Positions 1 to 10,162 are shown, counted from the first letter of the stretch. The stretch: 64,000 nt of DNA from Nitrospira sp. (GCA_018242665.1 JAFEBL010000010.1:146206-210205); one strand, 5' to 3'. Made by a program: numbers and translations. Notes: generated from the sequence alone by a model not told the origin.

Positions 1-358
1 CCTTTCGCTCGATCAGGCAAATCTTGCAGGGCTCAAGGGTTTCACACGTGGTCTGGTGGACGGAGTTTTGCGCAAACGCATGTTTCTCGATGATTTCGCC
101 GGCCTCCAAAATTCTGACAATCAAGCGCTGCCCCTTGTAGGAGGAGCGTGTCAATTTCACCTTCCCGGAGCAAAGCATGTAGAGGCCGATACTGAGGTGT
201 CCTTCATAAAAGACGACTTGGTTTGCTTGATAGGACAGTGGAATTCGAATGCGGTGAAAATCTTCGAGCTGATGGCCATCCATCTCGAAAATATTTTCGT
301 GGCCTGTCTTTTTCTGTGTGGTGCAGCAGGGTGAAGTGCGGTCGGCTGGTCTGTTCAT
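1..358 (-). CDS. Crp/Fnr-family transcription regulator, N-terminal part (runs off the left edge)
   Basis: About 119 codons are visible, reading leftward from an ATG at 358 preceded by GGAG. The protein has the cyclic-nucleotide-binding beta-roll typical of Crp/Fnr regulators: a segment like VVFYEGHLSIGLYMLCSGKV, then a conserved GE-type turn (LEAGEIIEKHAFAQ). The DNA-binding helix-turn-helix would lie beyond position 1 and is not seen. Several cysteines are present (two adjacent near residue 11, others late in the domain), but a cluster for an Fe-S centre cannot be judged from this fragment. It is divergent from the porin gene at 645, with a 286-base AT-rich gap between them, so it may regulate that gene; this is an inference. 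Confidence 0.8.
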   Translation of the reverse strand, partial: MNRPADRTSPCCTTQKKTGHENIFEMDGHQLEDFHRIRIPLSYQANQVVFYEGHLSIGLYMLCSGKVKLTRSSYKGQRLIVRILEAGEIIEKHAFAQNSVHQTTCETLEPCKICLIERK

Positions 359-644
359 GAGGTTTCTCCATCAGTTCCAAAGCTTGCTGTCCGTCCAACC
401 TAGGAAACAGCGCACCTGAGAAACCTATCATAGTACATATATTATATTCAAATATACTTGCACAAAAAGAGCCATTCAGCCCAGGGCACTTCAGTACTAA
501 TGCAATATTGTTGACAAAGTTATTAAACATAATGTATTCAATACCTCATCGGATTGAAGATATTTAAAAACCGCTTTGTCGGCAATTTCTTATATGTAGG
601 AATTCGCGCACAGCTAATCGTTCCATGGAGATGAGGAGTTGCAT
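359..644. promoter_or_regulatory. AT-rich divergent intergenic region with a candidate sigma-70-like promoter
   Basis: The gap between the Crp/Fnr gene and the porin gene is much richer in A+T than its neighbours. On the plus strand TTGACA at 511-516 is followed 18 bases later by TATTCA at 535-540, a perfect -35 with a weak -10. The porin start at 645 is preceded by GAGGAG at 633-638. I see no clear Crp (TGTGA-N6-TCACA) or Fnr (TTGAT-N4-ATCAA) palindrome. The promoter call is tentative. Confidence 0.35.
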
Positions 645-2285
645 ATGTCGATCAAAGCGCTCGGGATTGCCGGAATGCTGACCTCGTTGCTGCTCAGCCT
701 TCCTCCTTCACAGGCTGCGGCAGTCGAGGAAGGTCAGTTCATCAAGAAAGACGGGAAATGGGAATATTACTCGGGCGAGGACCCGGGCCTGAAATATCTC
801 CTGCTCAAAGGCATCATTTCGCAAGACGAATATGACCGAGGTCTCAAGGTCATCGAGAAACGCGAGCAGGTATCAAAACCCAACTATACAATCGACGTGA
901 ACAACGGCCTGAACTTCCGTGTCGGAGACAAGTTCTTTCTCAAGCTGCGACTCCTGACGCAGGTTCGCTACACGCACAGCGCCTACAACAGTGCCTGGGG
1001 GACGATCGGAGATTCGCGCAACCCTGAAATCCTCGGCGGCCAAGTTGAATATCGGGCCATCCGGAAACAGAGCGACTCCAACCAATTCAGCGTACCCCGT
1101 GTCCGCCTTCAATTCCTGGGTTACGCCTTCGACCCCGATTTTCGCTACAACATTTCCTGGGCGTTCGATCAGACCACCTGGAACCAGGAAGGCGGAAGCG
1201 GCAGAGCCGGTCTCCTCGATGCCTATATCTCCTCCTGGCACATTCCCTGGCTGACAGTTCAGGCCGGACAACAGCGCGTATGGTTCAATCGCGCCACCAT
1301 CAGTTCGATGGCCACGTCGACTTTCGCCGATAATCTCATCGTCCAAAACGCCTTCGCGGCCAATCAACAAAACAGCCGCGACATCGGTGTCAGCATTTCC
1401 AGCGACGAAGACCAATACAAATTCAACTACGCCTTCGGGATTTGGGGCGGCGTGGGAGCGAATCTCGCACGGGAAGGCACCTCGGTCAGCCAAAATGTCT
1501 TGCCGCAAACCGGCACGCCGGACGCTCCGGGAGCGGCGACCACGCGCACCTATAACTACGATACGCGCTTCTTGACTGGGGAAATGATGTACACCGCTCG
1601 ATTGTTGTACAAAATCGCCGGGAATCCCGGTTATGGGCAGGGCGATATTTTAAATTCCCGCACCCTACAATCGGCGATCGCCTTCGGTTATGCCTATAAC
1701 CCAGCGCAAAACTATCTGAGCTCGATCCGTTCCGATATTGTCGATCGCGCTTACCGGCAGGCCATCGTCAAAGCGTACAACGGTCGCTTGCTCGCCGGCG
1801 GCATTTGGGACTTCCAGACCTATGAGGTCGACTTCATCGCCAAGTATCAAGGATGGTCGTTCCAGGCGGAAGGATATTACCGTCACCAACGGCTCCGCAG
1901 CGCCAATAGCGGAACCAGCGCCTTTGACTTGAATACGATCCCGTCGGCCCAATTTCTTGGGCCCCCTGTCAACCTGGGGCAGGCGTACGGATGGTACGCG
2001 CAGGTGGGGAAATACATCATCCCACGCAAACTCGAACTCGCGGTGCGGTATGGATTTATGGATCCTTCGACCCAGCAGGTGAACGATCTGGTCAAAGAGT
2101 TCGGTGCTGCGATCAACTACAGCTTCGATGGCACCTACAACAACCGGCTCGTGATCGATTACTCGAACATCACAATGGGCAGTGGTGGACGAGCGCCGGA
2201 CCGGTTCCCGTTTGAAAGCCAACCAGGATTCGGCAGCGACCTTGTCGAAAATCGGATCAATGTGCAGTACCAGTTCTACTTCTGA
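645..2285 (+). CDS. Outer-membrane porin-like protein
   Basis: A 546-residue protein with a signal peptide (hydrophobic core ending near SQAAA at about residue 25). The body is rich in alternating aromatic and polar residues and ends in Phe (VQYQFYF), the usual C-terminal signature of outer-membrane beta-barrels. The ATG at 645 is chosen because GAGGAG lies six bases upstream; a TTG two codons earlier is less likely. The length fits large phosphate-selective or alginate-type porins, but the substrate cannot be read from sequence. It is the first gene of a cluster with a ModA-like binding protein, so oxyanion uptake is a reasonable guess, not a demonstrated role. Confidence 0.8.
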   Translation: MSIKALGIAGMLTSLLLSLPPSQAAAVEEGQFIKKDGKWEYYSGEDPGLKYLLLKGIISQDEYDRGLKVIEKREQVSKPNYTIDVNNGLNFRVGDKFFLKLRLLTQVRYTHSAYNSAWGTIGDSRNPEILGGQVEYRAIRKQSDSNQFSVPRVRLQFLGYAFDPDFRYNISWAFDQTTWNQEGGSGRAGLLDAYISSWHIPWLTVQAGQQRVWFNRATISSMATSTFADNLIVQNAFAANQQNSRDIGVSISSDEDQYKFNYAFGIWGGVGANLAREGTSVSQNVLPQTGTPDAPGAATTRTYNYDTRFLTGEMMYTARLLYKIAGNPGYGQGDILNSRTLQSAIAFGYAYNPAQNYLSSIRSDIVDRAYRQAIVKAYNGRLLAGGIWDFQTYEVDFIAKYQGWSFQAEGYYRHQRLRSANSGTSAFDLNTIPSAQFLGPPVNLGQAYGWYAQVGKYIIPRKLELAVRYGFMDPSTQQVNDLVKEFGAAINYSFDGTYNNRLVIDYSNITMGSGGRAPDRFPFESQPGFGSDLVENRINVQYQFYF

Positions 2286-2324
2286 GTCCATATGACAGGC
2301 CTTTACAGGCTCTTGGAGGACACC

Positions 2325-3149
2325 ATGAGAGCAGGATTTCGAATCAGAGGACTAGTCAGCCTAGTCGGTCTCTTGATCGGGCTGGGTGCCGTGATCGAAC
2401 CGGTCCAGGCACAGCCGGAGACCATCACCATCGCAGCCGCCAATAGCTTGAAGGACGCCCTACGGAAAGTCCTTCCGTTGTTCGAAGCGGAACGCCGAAA
2501 CATCACTGTGCGGGTGATTTACGGTCCATCGCAAACACTCCGCAATCAAATCGAACAGGGGGCCCCGGTCGATATTTTCCTGCCGTCGCTGTTCGAGGAA
2601 ATCGATCAACTGGAAGGCAAGGGGCTGATCATTCAAGGGACCAAACGCGCGTTCGCGGCGACCTCGCTGGTCCTGATCACAGGGACGACTCTCCCCGCTC
2701 CGATCAGCTCGATTCAGGACCTGCAAACCACTCCGATTCGCCGTATCGCCGTTGGCGACCCGAAAACTTCTTCGGTGGGAAAAGTCGCCGCGCAGTTTCT
2801 AAAGTACAGCAAGCTCGAGCCGAAGCTGAAGTCACAATACGTGCTCGGTGAACACTCTCGAGCCGTCCTCGACCTGGTGGCCAAAGGCGAGGCCGAAATC
2901 GGCGTGGTCTATCGTACCGACGCGATTTCCAATCCAAGCGTTCGTATCCTCGATACCGCACCCGTCGGCTCCCACACTCCGGTGCGGTATGGCGTCGCCG
3001 CCGCCTGGACGGCACAGAACATCTCTGCCGCCGGCGATTTCATTGAATTTCTCCTGAGTCCTACGATCCAAACCCTATTGCAGGAATTCGGATTCGACCG
3101 CGTGTCTCCCGAAGTCGGATTCGCTCAACGAGAAGAGGTGAAACCATGA
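2325..3149 (+). CDS. ModA-like periplasmic substrate-binding protein
   Basis: A 274-residue exported protein: a signal peptide ending near VQAQ, then the start of a ModA-type fold (ITIAAANSLKDALRKVLPLF), which in the molybdate-binding family carries the oxyanion-binding Ser. Later segments (GAPVDIFLPS, VGDPKTSSVGK, GEAEIGVVYRTDA) match the family. The start at 2325 has GGAGG at 2315-2319. No ModB permease or ModC ATPase gene lies next to it, so it may supply a distant transporter or act as a sensor. Its stop overlaps the ATG of the following lipoprotein by four bases, which suggests coupled translation. Confidence 0.8.
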   Translation: MRAGFRIRGLVSLVGLLIGLGAVIEPVQAQPETITIAAANSLKDALRKVLPLFEAERRNITVRVIYGPSQTLRNQIEQGAPVDIFLPSLFEEIDQLEGKGLIIQGTKRAFAATSLVLITGTTLPAPISSIQDLQTTPIRRIAVGDPKTSSVGKVAAQFLKYSKLEPKLKSQYVLGEHSRAVLDLVAKGEAEIGVVYRTDAISNPSVRILDTAPVGSHTPVRYGVAAAWTAQNISAAGDFIEFLLSPTIQTLLQEFGFDRVSPEVGFAQREEVKP

Positions 3150-3880
3150 ACGGCATCAGGCTCGCACGACGGCGATCGGCAACTCATCGCACCAGACTTC
3201 TCCTTACCGTGATCGGTGTGATAGTCGCGGCTGGTTGCGCGACACAGGTCCAGGCGCCGCCCAAGACGGTCTATCAATCGGGCTTGAATCAAGTTCGAAT
3301 CGAACAGGATCCGGCATCGACAACCAACACTCACCCGGCCTCGTTGACTGCGACGGAAGTGGGTACGTTGTTACGAGGCGTGCGGATCTGGGAGCGGCGC
3401 AATCCGCTGCATCGGCTCTTCGTCGGGCAGGCAGACAAGACTCGGGCCTTTCGCGACAGCGAAATCGCGACCCTCGCACCGGCCCTGTCGAAAGCCTTGT
3501 CGCAGGCGTCGCCTTCGGATCGTGTCTACTACCATCTGAGCCATGCGACCGAACATGGCGACGAGGAGACGACCACGGGATGGTTGTCGATACAAGACAC
3601 GACGCTACATCTGGCCTTGCGTGAAGCACACGACCGGCATGGACCCGGGCCCGATATCAGCAAATATGACCGACAGATGCCGAATGTGCCGCAACGATCT
3701 CCGGCCTTTGACGCTACCTTTGAGCCGGAAGAGTTCCTGGTGAAGGTCCGGTCAGGCGGGGGGCTCTTTGCCCCAGATCAACAGGAAGAACTGTTCATTC
3801 AATACCGGGATGCGTTGGCTGCGATGCCTGCGCAACCTGGACTGGAACGAGATACCAAACCGGCCCCGGAACATCACTGA
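3146..3880 (+). CDS. Lipoprotein of unknown function (paralogue of the gene at 45465)
   Basis: A 244-residue protein with a basic N-terminus, a hydrophobic stretch and a lipobox VAAGC (Cys31), so a membrane-anchored lipoprotein is likely. It starts at the ATGA overlap with the ModA-like gene. I do not recognise the family. It is clearly related to the lipoprotein at 45465-46187: both have a TVY...VR motif after the lipobox, a THPA segment, a leucine-rich LLxG motif, a FRDxEI segment and a YYLS or YYHLS motif followed by a strand ending in LHLAL or LHFIL. The C-terminal 60 residues are not shared. Function unknown. Confidence 0.75.
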   Translation: MNGIRLARRRSATHRTRLLLTVIGVIVAAGCATQVQAPPKTVYQSGLNQVRIEQDPASTTNTHPASLTATEVGTLLRGVRIWERRNPLHRLFVGQADKTRAFRDSEIATLAPALSKALSQASPSDRVYYHLSHATEHGDEETTTGWLSIQDTTLHLALREAHDRHGPGPDISKYDRQMPNVPQRSPAFDATFEPEEFLVKVRSGGGLFAPDQQEELFIQYRDALAAMPAQPGLERDTKPAPEHH

Positions 3881-3905
3881 GCGGCCGAGAAAGAAGGGAG
3901 CACCC

Positions 3906-4208
3906 ATGTCACTCCTGGTCGTTGGCGGTGATTCGGTCGATGGAATCACGGAGCGGGCACAGGCCGGCGGCCACGGATGTGTCGAACACTGGAGCGGACG
4001 GAAGACGCGCGACGTGGTGAAAGCCATCCCCAAGAAGACGATAGCCGTCGTGGTGGTGCTCGATCGAGTCAACCACACGCTGGCTCGGAAGGTGCGCGCC
4101 GAAGCCACCAGGCTCGGCCTTCCCGTCTTCTTCCAAAAACTGGGCCATGTCGGGACCACCGCCAACCGGCCTCTGGATGTCACGCAGTGGCTCGCCGGCA
4201 GAGAGTAA
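3906..4208 (+). CDS. DUF2325-family small protein
   Basis: A 100-residue protein starting at an ATG preceded by GGGAG. The order of motifs matches DUF2325: LLVVGGDSVDGI at the N-terminus, HWSGRKTRD, a VVVVLDRVNHTLARKV strand-helix with the conserved Asn-His, and GLPVFFQK. Proteins of this family are small cytoplasmic alpha/beta proteins of unknown biochemical function. It closes the porin - ModA - lipoprotein cluster, 25 bases after the lipoprotein. Confidence 0.75.
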   Translation: MSLLVVGGDSVDGITERAQAGGHGCVEHWSGRKTRDVVKAIPKKTIAVVVVLDRVNHTLARKVRAEATRLGLPVFFQKLGHVGTTANRPLDVTQWLAGRE

Positions 4209-4433
4209 CCACGCGGTCATGCTCCAACGAAACCATCACTGGATGGGACTGCGTCTCCGCCGCACTCTTTACCCCCGGGGACCGGACGAAAACTGTAGCC
4301 GGAGGAGAACGCGAACGATGATTCTGTCCGGACAAGGAGTGGGCACGCATCACGGGGGCCTGGCTGACCGGCCCCTGGCTGACTGGCACCAAGCTGGTCA
4401 CTGTGGTACCGTAGGCGTTCACACGAGGCCTGC

Positions 4434-6038
4434 ATGCGCTGGCTCCATGACCGTTCGATCGGACAGAAATTCTTCCTCTCCTTCGGAGTCATTCTCAGCC
4501 TTCTGGCGTTGAGCCTCACGGCGCTTCTGGTCTACCTCAGCCGCATCAACAGCTATGTCGACCGCCACAAACGGATCACGGTGCCGGCCATCGTCACGGC
4601 GGCGTCCATGCAGCGCTCGGCCTATGATATGAATCTCACCCTGCACCTGTTCCTGGAACAGATGACAAAAACCGGGGTCGACGACACCATCACCCACCTG
4701 ACCAGGCATGCCGATGAGATCCATCGTTCCCTGCAGCTGTATCGCTCCACGCATGCAGCGCGTACCCATCCGATCCTCCTGGGGATGCTGAATCAACATC
4801 AACGACTGGACCTGGCCGATCAGGAAGATCTGGCCGTGGCCGAGATTGATCGCGCACTGCAGGAGTTGAACGGCTTGTGGGGCGCGGCGCTCATGCAGCC
4901 GCAGACCCCTGGTGCCACCCAGTCGGCAACGACCAAGGCCGATGCCCTCATCGCGACCTTGACCCACAACCTCGATCAACTGGTCGCCGCCCACCGCGAC
5001 ATTGACGTCGAAATGAAAATCGAAGGGGACCGGCTGCTGCAGCAGGCCCGGATGATTGCACTAGGGCTGGTCGCTGTCCTCGGGCTCGTCATCGGCGTGA
5101 TCTACGTCTCGGTCAACCGCCGGATTGCGAAACCGCTCCAGCGCCTCTCGATCACCGCGGACCGTGTCGCCCATCACGACCTGACGGCACAGTTCGAGTC
5201 CTGGCCGACCCGTGATGAAGTCGGCACCTTGGCAGCCTCCCTCTCCTCGATGCTAAAGAGTTTGCGCGAGCAAACGGCCGCCACTGCCAGAAAAACCAAA
5301 GAGCTCGAAGCCTTTACCTACTCGGTCGCCCACGACCTCAAAGGGCCGCTGCGTGAGATCGAGGGTTTTTCTTCGCTCCTCGAAAAACGATTCCTCGAAG
5401 GCGGCGATGCCGAAACCCGCCACCACATCGAGGTCATCCGCCGGTCGTCGCTGCGACTCACCCACATGATCGACGCCCTGCTCAAATATTCGCGACTGGA
5501 ACAACAGGACCTGCCTCGGCAGCGTTTCAATGTGTTGGAGATGATCACGACGCTGATCACCGACCGGTTCAGCGGACTGCAAGTGCCGAAACCGAAAATT
5601 CAGGTGGCCCTGCCATTCGCCGATCTGTACGGGGAACCGGTCAGCATCCGCCAGGCGATCGCCAACCTGCTCGACAATGCCGCAAAATTTTCCCGTCAGA
5701 CCACCGCCCCTACAATCACCATCGGCGGCACCAGGACAAACGACGAACGGATTCTCTGGGTGCAGGACAACGGCATCGGCTTCGATCCCGCACAGACCGA
5801 CAAGATTTTTGGCCTGTTCGAACGGCTACACGGCCCGCAGGACTATGAAGGCACGGGAGTGGGATTGGCGATCGTCAAACTGGTGATGGACAAACATGAC
5901 GGACGCGTATGGGCGGAATCGGCCCCTGGGGCAGGCAGCAAATTCTCGCTGGCGTTTCCTGAACGGGCCGAGATCGTCCTGGAGCGAGCATCATCGCCCT
6001 CACCGGCATCCCTACCCACCCATAGGCCTTCAGCCTGA
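4434..6038 (+). CDS. Membrane sensor histidine kinase (HAMP-HisKA-HATPase)
   Basis: A 534-residue sensor. A first membrane helix lies at about residues 11-35, then an all-helical periplasmic sensor of about 165 residues, a second membrane helix at about 203-225, a HAMP domain to about 280, and a HisKA domain with the phospho-acceptor His300 (FTYSVAHDLKGPL). The ATPase domain has the N box NLLDNAAKF near residue 410, DNGIGF, and GTGVGLAIV. GAGG lies just before the ATG. It is five bases upstream of a sigma-54-type response regulator, its likely partner. The kinase core resembles the phytochrome/bacteriophytochrome-type group (HDLKGPL), but there is no photosensor here. Confidence 0.93.
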   Translation: MRWLHDRSIGQKFFLSFGVILSLLALSLTALLVYLSRINSYVDRHKRITVPAIVTAASMQRSAYDMNLTLHLFLEQMTKTGVDDTITHLTRHADEIHRSLQLYRSTHAARTHPILLGMLNQHQRLDLADQEDLAVAEIDRALQELNGLWGAALMQPQTPGATQSATTKADALIATLTHNLDQLVAAHRDIDVEMKIEGDRLLQQARMIALGLVAVLGLVIGVIYVSVNRRIAKPLQRLSITADRVAHHDLTAQFESWPTRDEVGTLAASLSSMLKSLREQTAATARKTKELEAFTYSVAHDLKGPLREIEGFSSLLEKRFLEGGDAETRHHIEVIRRSSLRLTHMIDALLKYSRLEQQDLPRQRFNVLEMITTLITDRFSGLQVPKPKIQVALPFADLYGEPVSIRQAIANLLDNAAKFSRQTTAPTITIGGTRTNDERILWVQDNGIGFDPAQTDKIFGLFERLHGPQDYEGTGVGLAIVKLVMDKHDGRVWAESAPGAGSKFSLAFPERAEIVLERASSPSPASLPTHRPSA

Positions 6039-6043
6039 CGATC

Positions 6044-7402
6044 ATGAGCACAGAACGCATCCGTACCCTCATCATTGATGACGAAGAATTTGTCCGCCTG
6101 GTTGTCGAGCAGGCGCTCCGTGAGGAAGGGTGCGACACACGGACTGCACGCGGTGGACAGGAGGGGCTCGATGCGCTTCGCACCGGCGACTTCGACTGTG
6201 TCATCACCGATCTGCGAATGCCCGGCGTCGACGGGCGGGCCGTGCTCCGCTGGATCAAAGACCATCAACCGGATGTGGATGTCATCGTCCTGACCGGCCA
6301 TGGCGACGTCAAGGACGCCGTGGCGGCCATCAAGGACGGGGCTTGGGATTTTCTCTTGAAAGATATTCCGTTTGATGGAGCCGCCGTAAAGGCCGCCTTG
6401 GCCAAACTGCGCACCGTGCGTGAACTCCGCCGGGAGAATCTGGCTGCCCGCCACGGCGGATATAAGAAGGATGCCGTCATCGATGGCCCCAGCGCGGCCT
6501 GGCAGCGGGTGCGAACCTCCATCAGCCAGGTGGCGCCGTCTCAGGCTCCGGTTCTCATACAAGGCGAAACCGGTTGTGGAAAGGAAGTGGTCGCACGACT
6601 GCTCCATGCGCAGAGCCGCCGCGCCGCGGGCCCCTGCATCGCCGTCAACTGCGGCGCGGTCAGCCGCGAGTTGTTGGAAAGCGAATTGTTCGGCTACGAA
6701 AAAGGTGCCTTCACCGGCGCCACGGCGGCGAAGCCCGGCCTGATCGCGGCAGCCGAGGGTGGGTCGCTGTTTTTGGATGAAGTCGGAGAAATGCCTGGAC
6801 CGATGCAAGTCAGCCTCCTGCGTTTTCTTGACAGGAGTGAATACCGTCCGGTAGGGAGCACAAGAACCCTCCGGGCCGATGTGCGCATCCTTTGCGCCAC
6901 GAACCGCGATCTGCAGGAACTCGTGCTGCAAGGCCGGTTTCGTGACGACCTGCTCTATCGCATCAACACCATCACGCTGAAAGTCCCCCCGCTGCGGGAA
7001 CGGCCCGAAGATATCGCCCCGCTGGCAACCCTCATGCTGGAAACGCTCCGCCTTCCCGGCACCGCAACGAGAGCCTTCACGGCCGACGGCCTCACAGCTT
7101 TGACCGCCTATCCCTGGCCCGGCAACATCAGAGAGCTGCGCAACGTCATCGAGCGCATCCTGCTGATGAGTCCGCACAGCGGCCCGATCACCGGCGAAGA
7201 GGTCCGACACATGCTGCCTGATTCCGCTACCGAGACCACCGCCGCTGATCTGAGGCTCCTGCCGCTCGACGAAGTCGAACGCTTCCACATCCAGGGAGTC
7301 CTGAACGCAAGCGGCGGCAACAAGAGCAAGGCCGCGCAGATCCTTAGGATCGACTACAAGACGCTCCTCACCAAATTGAAGAAATACGACGCGGAGCGCT
7401 AG
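6044..7402 (+). CDS. NtrC-family sigma-54-dependent response regulator
   Basis: A 452-residue three-domain regulator. The receiver domain (residues 1-120) has the acidic pair near Asp12-Asp13, phospho-acceptor Asp56 (VITDLRMPG), Thr84 and the Lys of FLLKD. The AAA+ domain has Walker A GETGCGKE (174-181), the sigma-54 contact loop GAFTGA (221-226), Walker B SLFLDEVGE (about 241-249) and the downstream RPEDI motif. A Fis-type helix-turn-helix (NASGGNKSKAAQIL) is at the C-terminus. It follows the histidine kinase by five bases, so they are almost certainly a two-component pair. Its target promoters are not evident in this window. Confidence 0.95.
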   Translation: MSTERIRTLIIDDEEFVRLVVEQALREEGCDTRTARGGQEGLDALRTGDFDCVITDLRMPGVDGRAVLRWIKDHQPDVDVIVLTGHGDVKDAVAAIKDGAWDFLLKDIPFDGAAVKAALAKLRTVRELRRENLAARHGGYKKDAVIDGPSAAWQRVRTSISQVAPSQAPVLIQGETGCGKEVVARLLHAQSRRAAGPCIAVNCGAVSRELLESELFGYEKGAFTGATAAKPGLIAAAEGGSLFLDEVGEMPGPMQVSLLRFLDRSEYRPVGSTRTLRADVRILCATNRDLQELVLQGRFRDDLLYRINTITLKVPPLRERPEDIAPLATLMLETLRLPGTATRAFTADGLTALTAYPWPGNIRELRNVIERILLMSPHSGPITGEEVRHMLPDSATETTAADLRLLPLDEVERFHIQGVLNASGGNKSKAAQILRIDYKTLLTKLKKYDAER

Positions 7403-7456
7403 CGCCGGATTCTTCCGACGGCAGGCTCGACGCCACGCTTCCACCCCCGCAAACCG

Positions 7457-9850
7457 TCAGGCTTTCTTCTGCTGGGCACGCGCCATCGCCAAGGCAAAGG
7501 CGTTCACCGGTTGAGGACTGTTGGCCGACCCCCGTGAGGTGTCCGCGGGGCGACGGTCACGGGGGCTGCCGGTATGGGAATCAGGTTGGGACGATGTCGC
7601 CGCCATATCGTCCATGCGCATCGTCAGCGCGATCCGTTGGCGCGGCACATCGACGGATAACACCTTCACTTTGACGATCTGGCCCGGCTTCACGACCTCA
7701 TGTGGATCCTTCACGAACTTGTTTGCCAGGGCCGACACATGGACGAGACCATCCTGGTGCACACCGATATCGACGAAGGCCCCGAACGCCGCGACGTTGG
7801 TCACCACGCCTTCGAGCACCATGCCGGCCTGCAAATCCGCGAGTGATTCCACGCCCTCACGAAATGTCGCGGTCTTGAATTCCGGGCGCGGGTCACGGCC
7901 AGGCTTTTCCAACTCGGTGAGAATATCCCGCACCGTCGGTAAACCGAACGTGTCGTCCGTAAAGTCTTGGGGCGCGAGGTCTTTCAAGACCGACGGCTTC
8001 CCCATGACATCGACAATCCCCTTCTGCAGGCGGGACAACATGCGCTCGACCACCGGATAGGCCTCCGGATGGACGGCGGAACGATCCAAAGGGTTGTCGC
8101 CGTTATTGATCCGCAAGAATCCTGCCGCCTGCTCGAAGGTCTTTTCGCCTAAGCGCGGAACCTTGCGAATCATCATGCGATTGGGAAACGGACCGTGCGT
8201 ATCCCGATACTCGACGATGTTTTGCGCCAGCACCCGGTTCAACCCTGACACTCGAGCTAACAACGGCGCCGAGGCGGTATTCACATCCACGCCGACCGCG
8301 TTGACGCAGTCTTCGACCGTCGCATCAAGCGACCGCGCCAGCGCCCGCTGATTGACGTCGTGTTGATACTGCCCCACCCCGATGGATTTGGGATCGATCT
8401 TCACCAACTCGGCGAGCGGATCCTGCAGTCTTCTGGCAATGGACACGGCGCCGCGCAAACTGACATCCAGCGCGGGAAATTCCGCGGCCGCGAAGGCCGA
8501 GGCCGAATACACGGACGCGCCCGCTTCGCTCACCACGATTTTGGCCACCTTCTGTTCCGGCTTCCGCTCCGCCACCACCTTGATCACCTCAACAGCCAGC
8601 TTGTCCGTCTCACGACTGGCGGTGCCATTGCCGATCGAAATCAATTCGACCCCGTGCCGGATCACCAAGTCGACGAGGGTTGCCAGCGCTCCGTGCCAGT
8701 CGTTGCGAGGTTGATGCGGATAGATCGTGGTGGTGTCGAGGAGTTTTCCCGTGGCATCCACCACCGCCACCTTGCAGCCGGTACGAATACCAGGGTCAAG
8801 GCCGAGCACCGCTTTGGGACCGGCCGGCGCGGCAAGCAGGAGCTCGTGGAGATTGCGACCGAAAATCTTGATCGCCTCCGCTTCCGCCGCCTCCCTCACC
8901 TGTAGCAGCAACTCGGTGCTGAGATGCAGATGCACCTTCACCCGCCAGGCCCAGTAACAGACATCGTTGAGCCATTTGTCGGCGCGCCGGCCTTTGTTCT
9001 CAATGCCGAAATGGGTCGCAATGAGCGCGGCGCAGGGATGTGGCACCTGGGCATCGAGCGTGTCACCCAGACCAAGGTCCAGTTTCAGCACGCCCAACGT
9101 CCGGCCACGGAACATGGCTAAGGCTCGATGGGAAGGAATCGTGCGAATGGTTTCAGAATAGGCGTAGTAGTCGCGGAACTTTTCTTCTTCGGCCGTCTCT
9201 TTGCCCGGCAGAACCGTCGACGTCACGATCCCTTCATTCCACAACTTGGTCCGCAGGGTCGCGAGCAGATCGGCGGTTTCGGCGAATCGTTCGACGAGAA
9301 TATCGCGGGCGCCTTCCAATGCGGCCTTTGTGTCCGGCACATTGATCGCCTCGACACCTTCGGCCGCAGCCACCACCTTCACGTATTTCGCCGCTTCTTG
9401 TTCGGGATCGAGCGTTGGATCGGCCAGCAACGCGTCTGCCAGAGGCTCCAGTCCCGCCTCGCGTGCAATCTGCGCCTTGGTTCGGCGCTTGGGCTTGAAC
9501 GGCAAATAGATATCTTCCACCACCTGTTTCGTCGCGGCCTGTTCGATGGCACGGCGCAGCTCGTCGGTCAGTTTGCCCTGTTCTTCGATCGAGGCCAGGA
9601 TCGTCTGCCGCCGTTCTTCGAGTTCACGCAGATACAACAGCCGTTCTTCCAATGTACGGAGATGCGTGTCATCTAAATTATTGGTCGCCTCTTTGCGGTA
9701 CCGCGCAATGAACGGCACGGTCGCGCCGCCATCCAGCAGGGTCACCGCCGCTGATACTTGCGGTGAGGTGACGCCGAGTTCTTTGGCGAGCAGATCGACA
9801 ATACGTTGCTGGGCTTCGGCGGAAATAGTCGGCGTCGTGGAGGCAGTCAT
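7457..9850 (-). CDS. tex: Tex-family RNA-binding transcription accessory protein
   Basis: A 797-residue protein matching Tex over its full length: an N-terminal helix-turn-helix-like region with [15 protein letters not shown], the YqgF/RNase H-like domain ([17 protein letters not shown]), the helix-hairpin-helix region ([15 protein letters not shown]) and a C-terminal S1 RNA-binding domain ([20 protein letters not shown]). After the S1 domain comes a short Ser/Pro/Arg-rich tail. Tex proteins bind nucleic acids and influence transcription and RNA stability. The gene stands alone on the minus strand, convergent with the kinase/regulator pair. Confidence 0.95.
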   Translation of the reverse strand: MTASTTPTISAEAQQRIVDLLAKELGVTSPQVSAAVTLLDGGATVPFIARYRKEATNNLDDTHLRTLEERLLYLRELEERRQTILASIEEQGKLTDELRRAIEQAATKQVVEDIYLPFKPKRRTKAQIAREAGLEPLADALLADPTLDPEQEAAKYVKVVAAAEGVEAINVPDTKAALEGARDILVERFAETADLLATLRTKLWNEGIVTSTVLPGKETAEEEKFRDYYAYSETIRTIPSHRALAMFRGRTLGVLKLDLGLGDTLDAQVPHPCAALIATHFGIENKGRRADKWLNDVCYWAWRVKVHLHLSTELLLQVREAAEAEAIKIFGRNLHELLLAAPAGPKAVLGLDPGIRTGCKVAVVDATGKLLDTTTIYPHQPRNDWHGALATLVDLVIRHGVELISIGNGTASRETDKLAVEVIKVVAERKPEQKVAKIVVSEAGASVYSASAFAAAEFPALDVSLRGAVSIARRLQDPLAELVKIDPKSIGVGQYQHDVNQRALARSLDATVEDCVNAVGVDVNTASAPLLARVSGLNRVLAQNIVEYRDTHGPFPNRMMIRKVPRLGEKTFEQAAGFLRINNGDNPLDRSAVHPEAYPVVERMLSRLQKGIVDVMGKPSVLKDLAPQDFTDDTFGLPTVRDILTELEKPGRDPRPEFKTATFREGVESLADLQAGMVLEGVVTNVAAFGAFVDIGVHQDGLVHVSALANKFVKDPHEVVKPGQIVKVKVLSVDVPRQRIALTMRMDDMAATSSQPDSHTGSPRDRRPADTSRGSANSPQPVNAFALAMARAQQKKA

Positions 9851-10162
9851 GGGCGTCTAACAGGCTTTCCGAAAGCGAGGCGTGGCCGGATCACATCCCA
9901 CCGGTCTCACAGGCTTTCTTATCAGATGAAGTGGACGACTTCGGGCGGCGCGCTGGCGATGCCCTTGCGATGACCGGTCGGAATTTAGCAGAAGACCCGA
10001 GGAACTTCCAGGCCGGAACCTACCTTGTGCCTCTCGCAGGATATCACCGTGATTCCACCTAGACGCTGGGCACCCCGGCATTCATGTGTCGGACATGATA
10101 TAGTCGCGTCCATCACCGAGAAGCCGCCTCAATGAACGGCCCTTGCACCCGGTGCCCCACGT
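9851..10162. other. Intergenic region between divergent tex and kup
   Basis: A 312-base gap between two divergent genes. It should hold both promoters. I see no convincing -35/-10 pair, no riboswitch of the c-di-AMP type that often precedes potassium transporters, and no RNA gene. Confidence 0.4.

Noticed and set aside
873..1508. Long reading frame on the opposite strand inside the porin gene
   Set aside because: It is the shadow of a well-supported gene; no ribosome site or family motif.
4355..4400. Possible sigma-54 promoter (TGGCAC) upstream of the kinase gene
   Set aside because: The -12 element does not match; only the -24 part is present.
5843..7444. 533-codon reading frame opposite the sigma-54 regulator gene
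   Set aside because: Overlaps a complete NtrC-type gene and has no recognisable domain; such long antisense frames are common in GC-rich DNA.
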